Below, piece by piece: positions 7,601 to 16,479 of a DNA stretch of 64,000 nt. The notes beneath the pieces are model-generated. The model ran no database searches. It was not told the DNA's origin and saw only the letters and a program-made list of their open reading frames with translations. Position 1 is the stretch's first letter. Each line of letters begins with the position of its first letter. The stretch is from Fodinicurvata fenggangensis DSM 21160. Lineage in GTDB: Bacteria; Pseudomonadota; Alphaproteobacteria; Kiloniellales; DSM-21159. Location: the NCBI RefSeq assembly GCF_000686045.1, contig NZ_JMLV01000009.1:98492-162491 (forward strand). The letters run 5' to 3'. The position numbers and the translations under genes are program-made.

Positions 7601-9883
7601 TCACGCTTTTTTCGCGGCGGATTTGCCACGCTTGCGGTCCTTGGTCCTGGAGCCGGCTTTGCGCGCGGCAGAGCGTTTGCCCGGTTTCGGCCGCACAGGT
7701 TTCTTCGTGGCGGGCAGGTTTTCCTGGCTTTCCTCGCCTTCCAGGATCTGCAGGATCAGGCCGCCGGTCAGGGGCTCAGCCTCACTGAGCAAGGCCTGGA
7801 CATCATCTCCCTGGCGATAGACGCGTCCATGCTGGCGTCCGGTCAGGCAGTGGTGCGTTTCGTCATGGAAATAATAGTCGCTGGGCAGGGACGAGATCGG
7901 GACCAGCCCGTCTGCACCACTGTCGCGCAGCTTCACGAAGAGCCCAAAGCGGGTCACGCCGCTGATGCGCCCTTCAAAGACCTCGCCCACACGGTCCTTC
8001 AGGAAGGAAGCCGTCAGACGGTCGGCTGCGTCGCGCTCTGCCGCGGCGGCACGTCGTTCAGTGCCACTGATATGCTCTGCAATTTCGGAAAAGCGGGCCT
8101 CGTCTTCCTTTGGCAGACCGTCATCACCCAGTTTCAGACCGCGGATCAGGGCCCGGTGCACCAGCAGGTCGGCATAACGTCTGATGGGCGAAGTGAAGTG
8201 GGCATAGCGCGGCAGGGCCAGGCCGAAGTGGCCGATGTTTTCCGGGCTGTACATGGCCTGGGACTGGGAGCGCAGGATCAATTCGCTGACCAGGGCGCTT
8301 TCCGGCGTTCCGGACACCTTGTCCAGGATGCGCGTGAAGATCTTGGGTTCCAGGACCTGGCCTGGGGCCAGCTTGAGCCCCATGGTCGAAAGGACTTCGG
8401 AAAGGTCCTCCACCTTGGCCTTGTCCGGTTCATCGTGCACACGGTACATGCAGGGCTGGTTGCGTTTCTCGAGTTCCTGAGCCGCGGCCACGTTGGCCGC
8501 AATCATGAACTCCTCGATCAGTTTGTGGCTTTCCAGGCGCTGGCGCGGCAGGATCGCCTCGACGTGCCCCTTGTCGTCCATGACGATCTGGCGCTCGGGC
8601 ATGTCCAGATCCAGCGTGCCGCGGCGCGCCCGATCCTTCAGCAGGCTGTTGTAGGCACCGTAGAGCGGCCGGATCACCTCCTCGACCAGCGGTGCCGTGG
8701 TCTCGTCGGGTTCGCCGCTGTAGGCAGCCTCTACCTGCTCGTAGGTCAAACGGGCGGCCGAGCGCATGATACCGCGCATGAAGCGGTGTTTCTGCAAGCG
8801 TCCCTCGGCGTCGATGCGCATTTCCACGGCCAGGCAGCCGCGCTCTTCATGCGGGCGCAGCGAACACCAGCCATTGGAGAGGGCTTCGGGCAGCATGGGC
8901 ACGACGCGGTCCGGAAAGTATGCCGAGTTCCCGCGTTCACGCGCCGTCCGGTCCAGCGCAGAGTCGGGACGGACATAGTGTGCCACGTCGGCGATGGCGA
9001 CGATGATGCGCCAACCCTCCGGCGCTTTTGGATCGCCTTCGGCCTGGGCGAAGACAGCATCATCGAAATCGCGGGCATCGCTGCCGTCAATGGTGATAAG
9101 CGGGATGTCGCGCAGATCGGTGCGCTGGCCGACGTCCACGGCGCCCGCGCGTTCGGCTTCCTCCAGCGCATCGCTGGAGAACTCCGTGGGAATGCCGTGT
9201 TCGTGGATGGCGATCAGGCTCAGCGCCTTGGGGTTTTCCAGGCTGCCGAGCCGTTCGGTGACCACCGCTTCCTTTTCGCGGCCAGAGCGCTGGTGATGGG
9301 CCCGTATGCTGGCCATGACCAGTTCACCGGACTCGGCCCCCTTGCTGTCGGCCTTCGCGATGCGGAAATCGTTCTTGATGCGCTTGTCCGTGGGGCGCAG
9401 GCGGCCCCCCTTGGTTCCGACCTCGTAGATACCGAGCACTTCGCGCGGGCCTTCGTGCAGGCGGCGGATCACGCGTGCTTCATAATCGCCGTCCGTACCG
9501 CGATCCAAGCGGGCCAGCAGGCGTTCGCCGATGGCATGGCCGCGTCGGGTGGCCTTGCCCGGGGCAATGTAGATTCGGGGCGGGGGGGTGTCGCTGTCCC
9601 AGCGCACGGGACGGGCCAGAAGCTCGCCATCCTCGTCCGTGTCCGAGACCTCGATCACCGTGACCGAGGGCAGGGCGCCCGGAGCGGCCACCTTGCGACT
9701 TTCGGGGGAGCCGAGGGCACCTTCCTCCTTCAGTTCGTTCAGCAGCTCGCGCAGGCGACGGCGGTCTTCGCCCTTGATGTTGAAGGCGCGCGCCAACTCA
9801 CGCCGTGGAATGGGTGTCTCGCTGCTGCGAATGAAGTCCAGGACTTCTTCGCGGGTCGGGAAGTGTGTCTGTTTCCTGGTCAC
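7601..9883 (-). CDS. rnr: Ribonuclease R
   Basis: A 760-residue RNase II/R family exonuclease. It has an N-terminal winged-helix region (about 1-70), cold-shock-like domains, the RNB catalytic domain with acidic residues in SDARDFDDAV (about 268-277), an S1 domain (about 640-720) and a long Lys/Arg/Ala-rich tail. RNase R degrades structured RNA 3' to 5' and takes part in rRNA and tmRNA quality control; the basic tail helps it act on duplexes. It starts with GTG, three bases after the topA stop, so topA and rnr are probably co-transcribed. Confidence 0.95.
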   Translation of the reverse strand: MTRKQTHFPTREEVLDFIRSSETPIPRRELARAFNIKGEDRRRLRELLNELKEEGALGSPESRKVAAPGALPSVTVIEVSDTDEDGELLARPVRWDSDTPPPRIYIAPGKATRRGHAIGERLLARLDRGTDGDYEARVIRRLHEGPREVLGIYEVGTKGGRLRPTDKRIKNDFRIAKADSKGAESGELVMASIRAHHQRSGREKEAVVTERLGSLENPKALSLIAIHEHGIPTEFSSDALEEAERAGAVDVGQRTDLRDIPLITIDGSDARDFDDAVFAQAEGDPKAPEGWRIIVAIADVAHYVRPDSALDRTARERGNSAYFPDRVVPMLPEALSNGWCSLRPHEERGCLAVEMRIDAEGRLQKHRFMRGIMRSAARLTYEQVEAAYSGEPDETTAPLVEEVIRPLYGAYNSLLKDRARRGTLDLDMPERQIVMDDKGHVEAILPRQRLESHKLIEEFMIAANVAAAQELEKRNQPCMYRVHDEPDKAKVEDLSEVLSTMGLKLAPGQVLEPKIFTRILDKVSGTPESALVSELILRSQSQAMYSPENIGHFGLALPRYAHFTSPIRRYADLLVHRALIRGLKLGDDGLPKEDEARFSEIAEHISGTERRAAAAERDAADRLTASFLKDRVGEVFEGRISGVTRFGLFVKLRDSGADGLVPISSLPSDYYFHDETHHCLTGRQHGRVYRQGDDVQALLSEAEPLTGGLILQILEGEESQENLPATKKPVRPKPGKRSAARKAGSRTKDRKRGKSAAKKA

Positions 9884-9886
9884 GTA

Positions 9887-12487
9887 TTATGCCTGGTCGG
9901 CCTTCTTCTTGGCTGCCGACTTGCCGGAGGACGTCTTCTTCCCGCTGCTCGCTTTCGCCGATCGTCCGCCTTTCGTCCCCTTCTTCTCGGCCTGCTTGCG
10001 CAAAAGCTCCAGGCCTTCCTCAAGGTTCAGGGCATCGGGGTCGGCATTCTTCGGCAGGGAAGCGTTGAGTTTGCCATGCTTCACATAGGGACCGTAGCGT
10101 CCACTGTGAAGTGTCACCGGCTCGCCATCGTCCGGGTGCTGACCCAGAGTCCGCAACGGGGCCGCCTTGGCAGCAGCCTTCGACAGCAGGTCCACGGCCC
10201 GGTTCAGGCCAATGGTCAGGACATCCTCGTCTGCCGGAATCGACTTGTAGGTACGACCTTTGCGAACATAGGGGCCATAGCGTCCGATTCCGGCCGTGAC
10301 TTCCTCGCCCTCGTGAGTGCCCAGACTGCGCGGCAGGGACAGGAGTGCCAGCGCACGTTCCAGGTCCACCGCATCGGGATCGAGCCCCTTGGGCAGCGAG
10401 GTGCGCTTGGGTTTCTCACCCTTTTCGACGGCTTCTCCAAGCTGGACATACAGGCCATAGGGTCCCTTGCGCAGCGTGACCTGCTGGCTGCTTTCCGGGT
10501 CCTCCCCCAGAACGCGGGGCTGGCTGGCCAGGTCGGCACCTTCTTCACCATCGCGGTTCGCTGCCGCGGCAAGTGTGCGCGTGAAGCGGCATTCGGGATA
10601 GTTGGAACAGCCGATGAAGCCGCCGGTCTTGCCGATACGCAGGCCCAGGCGGCCCGTGCCGCAGGAGGGGCATTGTCGAGGGTCCTTGTCCGGATTGTCC
10701 GGGTCCCCCGGGAAGAAGTGCGGGCCCAGGTCTGCATCCAGGGCGTCGATCACCTCTGCAATGCGCAGGCCCTTGGTTTCCTCGATGGTCTGGTGGAAGG
10801 CCTGCCAGAAGCGCCGCAGGACCTCTTTCCAGTCGATGCGGCCGTCGGAGATCTCGTCCAGTTCCTCCTCCAGGCGCGCCGTGAAATCATACTCCACGTA
10901 GCGCTGGAAGAAGCTGCTGAGAAAGGCGGCCACCATGCGGCCACGGTCTTCCGGTATGAAGCGCCGCTTCTCCAGGCGGACATAGTCACGGTCCTGCAGG
11001 ACCTGCAGGATCGAGGCATAGGTGGAGGGCCGGCCGATGCCCAGTTCCTCCAGCTTCTTGACCAGGCTTGCCTCGCTGTAGCGCGGCGGGGGCTGGGTGA
11101 AGTGCTGGGCGGGTTCCACATCGCGCAGGTGCAGGTCCTGCCCTTCTTCCAGCTTGGGAAGGCGTGACTCCTGCTCGTCCTCGTCCTGCGGTTCGTCGCG
11201 CCCTTCCTGGTAGAGCCTCAGGAAGCCGTCGAACTTCACGATGGATCCTGTGGCGCGGAGCACGGCACGCTGGCCGGCCTCGATATCCACGGACACCTGC
11301 TCTACGTCGGCAGAGGCCATCTGGCTGGCGAGCGCCCGGACATAGATCAGGTCGTAAAGCCGGGCCTCATCCTCTCCCAGGCGTCCGCGCAGGTCGTCGG
11401 GCAGGCGGCGGAAGTCGGTGGGCCGAATGGGCTCGTGCGCTTCCTGGGCATTCTTGGCCTTGGTCTTGTAGATACGGGGGGAAGCGGGCAGGTAGTTGTC
11501 CCCGTGACGAGCGGCAATGCTCTCCCGGGCCCCCGAAATGGCCTCGCCGGACATGGCGACGCCATCGGTTCGCATGTAGGTGATCAGGCCGACGTTCTCG
11601 CCGCCCAGTTCGATACCCTCATAGAGGCGCTGGGCCGTGCGCATGGTCCGCGTGGCACCGAAGCCCAGTTTGCGCGAGGCTTCCTGCTGCAGGGTCGAGG
11701 TGGTGAACGGCGGCTGCGGGTTGCGCTTGACCTGCTTGCGGTCGACCTTGGAAACCCTGTAGCTGCCGGCCTCGCGGATGGCAGCCTCGGCCTTCCGGGC
11801 CGCGCCCTCGTCCCCCAGGGAAAGGCGCTCCAGCTTTTCGCCGTCCAGCCGGCTCAGGCGAGCCTTGAACTGGCCCTGGCCCACGGCCTCCATCAGCGCC
11901 GTAATGCTCCAGTATTCCTGGGGCCGGAAGGCCTCGATCTCGGATTCCCGTTCGCAGATCAGGCGCAGGGCGACCGATTGGACGCGGCCGGCAGACTTGC
12001 TTCCCGGCAGCTTGCGCCAGAGGACCGGCGAGAGGTTGAAGCCCACCAGATAGTCCAGTGCGCGCCGCGCCAGATAGGCATCGATCAGTTCCTGGTTCAG
12101 CTCGCGCGGGTTCTTGAAGGCGTCGGTGACGGCGGATTTGGTGATCTCGCTGAAAACCACGCGCTTGATCGGGATGCCGTTCAGCACCTTGCGGCGGTCC
12201 AGTTCCTCCACGATGTGCCAGGAGATGGCTTCGCCCTCACGATCCGGGTCCGTGGCGAGATAGAGCTGGTCGGCATTCTTCACGGCCTGGGCAATTTCCT
12301 TCAGCCGCTTCTCGCCGCGCTCGTCGACCTGCCAGGACATGGAGAAGTCATCGTCGGGGGCTACGGAGCCATCCTTTGAGGGCAGGTCCCGGACATGGCC
12401 GTAGCTAGCCAGAACCTGGAAGTCGTTTCCCAGGTACTTGTTGATGGTCTTGGCCTTGGCGGGCGATTCGACGACGACGACATGCAT
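9887..12487 (-). CDS. topA: DNA topoisomerase I (type IA)
   Basis: An 866-residue type IA topoisomerase that relaxes negative supercoils. The Toprim domain starts at once with VVVESPAKAKTI; the active-site Tyr is in GLITYMRTDG (about 304). One C4 zinc finger (CPSCG...CSNYPEC, about 604-625) and several Topo C-terminal repeats with the pattern GRYGPYVKHGK follow, then a Lys/Ala/Ser-rich tail. I chose ATG 12487 because family members begin MHVVVVESPAKAK; a longer frame reaches 12592. It lies upstream of rnr in the conserved block. Confidence 0.95.
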   Translation of the reverse strand: MHVVVVESPAKAKTINKYLGNDFQVLASYGHVRDLPSKDGSVAPDDDFSMSWQVDERGEKRLKEIAQAVKNADQLYLATDPDREGEAISWHIVEELDRRKVLNGIPIKRVVFSEITKSAVTDAFKNPRELNQELIDAYLARRALDYLVGFNLSPVLWRKLPGSKSAGRVQSVALRLICERESEIEAFRPQEYWSITALMEAVGQGQFKARLSRLDGEKLERLSLGDEGAARKAEAAIREAGSYRVSKVDRKQVKRNPQPPFTTSTLQQEASRKLGFGATRTMRTAQRLYEGIELGGENVGLITYMRTDGVAMSGEAISGARESIAARHGDNYLPASPRIYKTKAKNAQEAHEPIRPTDFRRLPDDLRGRLGEDEARLYDLIYVRALASQMASADVEQVSVDIEAGQRAVLRATGSIVKFDGFLRLYQEGRDEPQDEDEQESRLPKLEEGQDLHLRDVEPAQHFTQPPPRYSEASLVKKLEELGIGRPSTYASILQVLQDRDYVRLEKRRFIPEDRGRMVAAFLSSFFQRYVEYDFTARLEEELDEISDGRIDWKEVLRRFWQAFHQTIEETKGLRIAEVIDALDADLGPHFFPGDPDNPDKDPRQCPSCGTGRLGLRIGKTGGFIGCSNYPECRFTRTLAAAANRDGEEGADLASQPRVLGEDPESSQQVTLRKGPYGLYVQLGEAVEKGEKPKRTSLPKGLDPDAVDLERALALLSLPRSLGTHEGEEVTAGIGRYGPYVRKGRTYKSIPADEDVLTIGLNRAVDLLSKAAAKAAPLRTLGQHPDDGEPVTLHSGRYGPYVKHGKLNASLPKNADPDALNLEEGLELLRKQAEKKGTKGGRSAKASSGKKTSSGKSAAKKKADQA

Positions 12488-12705
12488 GGAGAAAACAGGG
12501 CTTCCTGTAGGCTTGCCGCGCTTCTCTCGCAGGACGGCAGCAGGCCGGCCAGCGGAAGCGGCGGAGGTGGAATACGCGGAGAGAATTGGCATCCGCCTGC
12601 GAATTCGTCAACCTCGCCGGGCTAAGGGCCTGAAAATGACGCGCCTCGGGAATCTGAAGTCATCCGGGGTGTCCCCCGTTTCTAAGAAGCAAGGGGATGA
12701 AGGGA

Positions 12706-12996
12706 TCAGGCTGCGTCTTCATCGGGGATGAAGCGAATCTGAAGACGCGTTCTCGTCGCTTCTGCCAAACGCTGCAGAGTTCTGGTGGAGGGTCGGACAC
12801 GCCCGCTTTCAAGGCGCGCAATCACGGACTGTGTGGTCTTCATTCGCTCCGCCAGCTGAGACTGGGACAGTTCTGCCCGGCTGCGTGCTTCGATCATGGC
12901 GTGTGCCAATGCGTACTCTGAATCCAGCGCCTGCCAAGCGTCTCTGTAGTCAGAGTCCCCTAGCCACTTTTCGTGGAGGTCATCAATTTTGCTCAT
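12706..12996 (-). CDS. XRE-family antitoxin (HigA-like)
   Basis: A 96-residue protein with a helix-turn-helix of the Cro/C1 type in its middle and C-terminal part (SQSQLAERMKTTQSVIARLE). It overlaps the 3' end of the toxin gene by 14 bases, the toxin-first order typical of higBA systems. The antitoxin should bind and neutralise the RelE-like toxin and repress the shared promoter. AAGGAG lies eight bases before ATG 12996; an in-frame GTG at 12999 is also possible. The pair lies between dprA and topA on the same strand. Confidence 0.85.
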   Translation of the reverse strand: MSKIDDLHEKWLGDSDYRDAWQALDSEYALAHAMIEARSRAELSQSQLAERMKTTQSVIARLESGRVRPSTRTLQRLAEATRTRLQIRFIPDEDAA

Positions 12997-13318
12997 CACG
13001 AAGGCTCCTTGCGCGCTCCAGTGCCAGTTTGATCTCGCGTGGCGGTGTCTTCTGCGTTTTCTTCACGAAAGCTCTGAGAACCACCACTTTCTTATCTTGC
13101 GCTGTGACATAAAGTGCGCGTGAGATCCCGGCTTTGCCTTTCATGCGGATTTCCCAGAGGGGGCCTGTCAGGTGTCTGACATGCGGGTCTCTGACATTTT
13201 CCAGTCCAAACTCGGTGATCAAATAACACATCCGGACGAAGCGGGCCCGCATATCCGGAGGCAGGGCTTCAAGCTCCTGGTCAACTCTAGAATCAAGTGT
13301 TTCAACAACCCAATGCAT
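12983..13318 (-). CDS. RelE/HigB-type mRNA interferase toxin
   Basis: A 111-residue member of the phage Gp49-like/HigB toxin family. Typical features are PLWEIRMKGKAGISRALYVT in the central sheet and the VVVLRAFVKKTQKTPPREI segment near the C-terminus. Such toxins cleave mRNA at the ribosome. The gene precedes its antitoxin and overlaps it. No Shine-Dalgarno sequence is seen before the ATG, where the region is AT-rich with a short tandem repeat. The module interrupts the dprA-topA junction of a housekeeping block and probably arrived by horizontal transfer. Confidence 0.87.
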   Translation of the reverse strand: MHWVVETLDSRVDQELEALPPDMRARFVRMCYLITEFGLENVRDPHVRHLTGPLWEIRMKGKAGISRALYVTAQDKKVVVLRAFVKKTQKTPPREIKLALERARSLRDEQN

Positions 13319-13330
13319 CAGAGTATATAG

Positions 13331-13346
13331 CTATTTTGCTATTTTG
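13331..13346. repeat. Tandem 8-bp repeat upstream of the HigBA-like module
   Basis: TATTTTGC occurs twice in direct succession in the AT-rich 47-base gap between dprA and the toxin gene. On the minus strand a TTGCAA and a TATACT spaced 16 bases lie here. Position and repetition suggest an autoregulatory operator, but this is inferred. Confidence 0.4.
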
Positions 13347-13365
13347 CAATATAAGTTAATTCAAC

Positions 13366-14487
13366 CTATGCCACGAAGGCGACCTTGCGTCCGGGATGGC
13401 GCTCCAGACGGCCGGCCAGTTCAAGTTCCAGCAGGACCAGGCTGACCGTCCCCGATGGCAGGCCGCTTTCGCGCAGCAATTCGTCCTGGTGGACCGGGAC
13501 CGGGGAGAGCAGTTCCTCCAGCCGCTGCCTTGCCTCGTCCAGGTCCGCTTCGCTTTCTGACAGGGGTGCGGATTGGAAGGTCTCGTCGCCGGCCGGTTCT
13601 GCCAGTCCTGTGCCCTGGCCCAGGCCATCCAGTACGTCCTGTGCGCTTTCTGTGAGTATGGCGCCCTGGCGGATCAGGTCATTCGTCCCCTTTGCCCGTG
13701 GATCCAGGGGCGAGCCGGGAATGGCAAAGATCTCGCGCCCCTGTTCCAGGGCCAGGCGCGCCGTGATCAGGGAGCCGGAGCGCAGGGCAGCTTCCACGAC
13801 CAGAACGCCCTGAGAAAGGCCCGCGACGATGCGGTTGCGGCGCGGGAAATGGCCGGCTTTCGGCTGTGTGCCGGGCGGGGATTCCGCCAGAAGCAGACCC
13901 TGTTCGGCAATCTGTTCCTGGAGTTGTCTGTTCTCGGGTGGGAAGACGCTGTCGATGCCACCGGCAAGAACAGCAATGGTGCCGCTCTCCAGAGCGCCCT
14001 CGTGAGCTGCGGCATCGATGCCGCGTGCCAGGCCGGAGGTCACGACCAGACCGGTATCCCCCAGCTCTGCAGCCAGGCGCCGGGCCAGTTTTCGGGCGTT
14101 GAGCGAGGCATTGCGTGCGCCCACGATGGCGATCGAGGGGCGTTGCAGTAGCTTCAGGTCGCCCTTGCAGGTCAGGACAGGCGGGGCTGTGTCGGTGGCC
14201 TTCAGGACGTCCGGATATGCGGGATCGCAGAGACGCAGGAAGTATGCGCCCTGGCGCTCGAGTTGCTCCAGTTCATGGTCCGCGCTTTCGGGGCTGCACA
14301 GCCGGATGCCGCTCTTTCGCCCGCCCCGGCGTGCCAGTTCGGGCACCGCCTCCAGGGCCTTGGTAGCCGTGCCGAAGCGCTCCAGCAATGCGCGAAAGGT
14401 TGCCGGGCCGATCTTGTCACTGCGGGCCAGGCGCAACCAGTCGCGTTGGTCCTCACGGGAAGACACGGCAGGGATTTGGGTCGACAT
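13366..14487 (-). CDS. dprA: DNA-processing protein DprA
   Basis: A 373-residue DprA/Smf protein. A short N-terminal helical region is followed by the Rossmann-like DprA core with IVGARNASLNARKLA, SGLARGIDAAAHEGAL and GGIDSVFPPEN, and a C-terminal winged-helix domain (about 300-370). DprA protects incoming single-stranded DNA and loads RecA during natural transformation or other ssDNA uptake. It is part of the co-directional plsY-dprA-topA run; 52 bases separate it from plsY. Confidence 0.95.
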   Translation of the reverse strand: MSTQIPAVSSREDQRDWLRLARSDKIGPATFRALLERFGTATKALEAVPELARRGGRKSGIRLCSPESADHELEQLERQGAYFLRLCDPAYPDVLKATDTAPPVLTCKGDLKLLQRPSIAIVGARNASLNARKLARRLAAELGDTGLVVTSGLARGIDAAAHEGALESGTIAVLAGGIDSVFPPENRQLQEQIAEQGLLLAESPPGTQPKAGHFPRRNRIVAGLSQGVLVVEAALRSGSLITARLALEQGREIFAIPGSPLDPRAKGTNDLIRQGAILTESAQDVLDGLGQGTGLAEPAGDETFQSAPLSESEADLDEARQRLEELLSPVPVHQDELLRESGLPSGTVSLVLLELELAGRLERHPGRKVAFVA

Positions 14488-14539
14488 TCCTGACCATCGC
14501 GTGTTTCCGGCGACTGGTCAATATCATGGGTTGCGCGCG

Positions 14540-15166
14540 TCAGTCTTTCTTGCGTCGAAAGGAGATGCGCGATTCCTCGCCTTTCAACAGGCGCTTGATG
14601 TTCGACAGATGGCGCAGCCACAAAAGAACGGCCACCAGGGCGCAAAATTCCACCAGCTGCAGGTCGCCGACCAGCCACCAGGCGAAGAGCGGCGAGAGGG
14701 CCAGCGAGAGCAGGGAGGCCAGGGAGGAAAAGCGGAAGAGGCCGGCAACGAGCAGCCAGGCGGCACAGGTGGCGAGGCCCACGGGCCAGGCTATGGCCAG
14801 CAGCGTACCCAGCGTTGTGGCAACGCCCTTGCCACCCTGAAACATAAGCCAGACCGGAAAGAGATGCCCGAGAACAGCGCCGAAGCCGGCTGTGAGCGCA
14901 ATGTCCGGCCCCCAGTTCGATCCGATCAGGACGGCCGCGCCGCCCTTGCCGATATCGAAGATCAGAGTCAGGGCCGCCAGGTCCTTGCGGCCTGTGCGCA
15001 GCACGTTGGTGGCCCCGATGTTGCCGGAGCCGATCTTGCGGATATCCCCCAGGCCGGCCAGCCGCGTCACCAGCAGCCCGAAGGGCAGCGAGCCCAACAG
15101 GTAGCCGCAGGCAAGTGCGGTCAGCAGGTAGGGCCACGCAAAGGCCCAGGAGATGGGGTCCGGCAT
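14540..15166 (-). CDS. plsY: Glycerol-3-phosphate acyltransferase PlsY
   Basis: A 208-residue integral membrane enzyme with about five membrane segments. PlsY motifs are clear: GSLPFGLLVTRLAGLGDIRKIGSGNIGATNV (first two conserved blocks read together), GHLFPVWLMFQGGKGVAT and a basic C-terminus. It transfers the acyl group from acyl-phosphate to glycerol-3-phosphate, the first step of phospholipid synthesis at the inner membrane. Its ATG follows the stop of the upstream dihydroorotase-like gene by one base, so translation is likely coupled. Confidence 0.95.
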   Translation of the reverse strand: MPDPISWAFAWPYLLTALACGYLLGSLPFGLLVTRLAGLGDIRKIGSGNIGATNVLRTGRKDLAALTLIFDIGKGGAAVLIGSNWGPDIALTAGFGAVLGHLFPVWLMFQGGKGVATTLGTLLAIAWPVGLATCAAWLLVAGLFRFSSLASLLSLALSPLFAWWLVGDLQLVEFCALVAVLLWLRHLSNIKRLLKGEESRISFRRKKD

Positions 15167-15167
15167 G

Positions 15168-16475
15168 TCAGCTTTCCTCGGCGGCAGAATACACGGTTCG
15201 CCCGTCCACGACGGTCTGCAGAACCTCTCCCTGCACGGCGTAGTTCTCGAACGGTGAATTCTTCGACTTGCTGCGGAAACGATCCGGCTCGATCATCCTG
15301 GGTCGGTCCGGGTCAAAGATCACGAAATCCGCGGCCCGGCCCTTTCCGAGGCCACTTTGGCCCTTCAGGATGGCCGCTGGCGCGGTCGCCAGGCGGGTTA
15401 TCAGCTCCTTGAGGGACAGCGCATCCTTGTGCACCAGGGCGAGCGAGAGCGGCAGCAGCGTTTCCAGCCCGACGATGCCGGGTTCGGCCAACGCGAAGGG
15501 CAGGCGCTTGGAGTCCTGGTCGTGCGGGCTGTGATCGCTGCAGATGGCATCGATGGTGCCGTCAGCAACGGCTTCGGCGATGGCCTGGCGGTCTTCTTCC
15601 GAACGCAGGGGCGGCATGGTGCGGGCAAAGGTTCGATAGTCCCCCACCTCGCTTTCGTTCAGGGTGAAGTACTGAGGAGCCGTATCGCAGGTAACGGGCA
15701 GACCACGCTGGCGCGCGCGGCGCATGACCTCCACCGAGGCCGCCGTGGAGATCAGGCTGGCGTGATAGCGCCCCCCGGTCATTTCGACCAGGCGCAGGTC
15801 GCGTTCCAGCATGATGACCTCGGCCAGGGGAGAGATGCCGGACAGCCCCAGGCGCATGGCCACCTCGCCGGAGTTCATGACGCCGGTGCTGAGGCTGGGT
15901 TCCTGCGGCATCTGCAGGATCACCGTGTCGAATGCGCTGGAATAGCTGAGTGCACGGCGCATCACGTTGGCGTTGGCCACGGGCTGCAGGCCATCGGTAA
16001 AGCCACGGGCGCCATACTCGCTCAGTAGGCCGATCTCGGTGAGTTCCTGGCCTTCCAGGCCACGTGTGATAGAGGCATAGGTATAGACCTTGGCCAGCTT
16101 CTCCTCGCGGGCCCGGCGGGCCACGAATTCCACGCCGGCCACGTCGTCAACGATGGGGTCGGTGTTGGGTAGGGCCACCAGGGAGGTAATACCCCCGGCC
16201 ACAGCCGCACGCCCGGCGCTGGCGATGGTTTCCTTGTGCTCTTCGCCCGGCTCGCGCAGCTGGGTGCGCAGATCGACCGCGCCGGGAGCCAGCACGGCGC
16301 CGGCGCAATCGATGACCGCGATACCCTCCGGCGCGCCGTCGGTAAAAAGCCCGGCACCCACGTCCAGGATCTCCTCGCCCTCGGTCAGCAGGCCGCCTGG
16401 TGAATCGAGGTCGCTGTCCGGATCGATCAGCCGGGCGTTGATGTAGGCGGTGCGTTCAGGAGCTTTCACGGACAT
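15168..16475 (-). CDS. pyrX: Pseudo-dihydroorotase (PyrC'/PyrX type), probably non-catalytic partner of PyrB
   Basis: A 435-residue amidohydrolase-fold protein of the dihydroorotase family. The usual metal-binding HxH in front of the REPG motif is replaced: the sequence reads DLRTQLREPG. The later HIST and HH ligand positions read LIST and PQYF. Loss of these histidines predicts no zinc site and no activity. In Pseudomonas an inactive PyrC' encoded next to pyrB is needed to assemble active aspartate transcarbamoylase; the same arrangement holds here, four bases after pyrB. An active PyrC should then exist elsewhere in the genome. Confidence 0.82.
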   Translation of the reverse strand: MSVKAPERTAYINARLIDPDSDLDSPGGLLTEGEEILDVGAGLFTDGAPEGIAVIDCAGAVLAPGAVDLRTQLREPGEEHKETIASAGRAAVAGGITSLVALPNTDPIVDDVAGVEFVARRAREEKLAKVYTYASITRGLEGQELTEIGLLSEYGARGFTDGLQPVANANVMRRALSYSSAFDTVILQMPQEPSLSTGVMNSGEVAMRLGLSGISPLAEVIMLERDLRLVEMTGGRYHASLISTAASVEVMRRARQRGLPVTCDTAPQYFTLNESEVGDYRTFARTMPPLRSEEDRQAIAEAVADGTIDAICSDHSPHDQDSKRLPFALAEPGIVGLETLLPLSLALVHKDALSLKELITRLATAPAAILKGQSGLGKGRAADFVIFDPDRPRMIEPDRFRSKSKNSPFENYAVQGEVLQTVVDGRTVYSAAEES

Positions 16476-16479
16476 GCCC

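Noticed and set aside
7400..11167. A 1255-codon open frame on the plus strand opposite the S41, rnr and topA genes
   Set aside because: It is the antisense shadow of three well-supported genes in high-GC DNA; its product has no recognisable domain and is rich in repetitive Gly/Ala/His/Gln.
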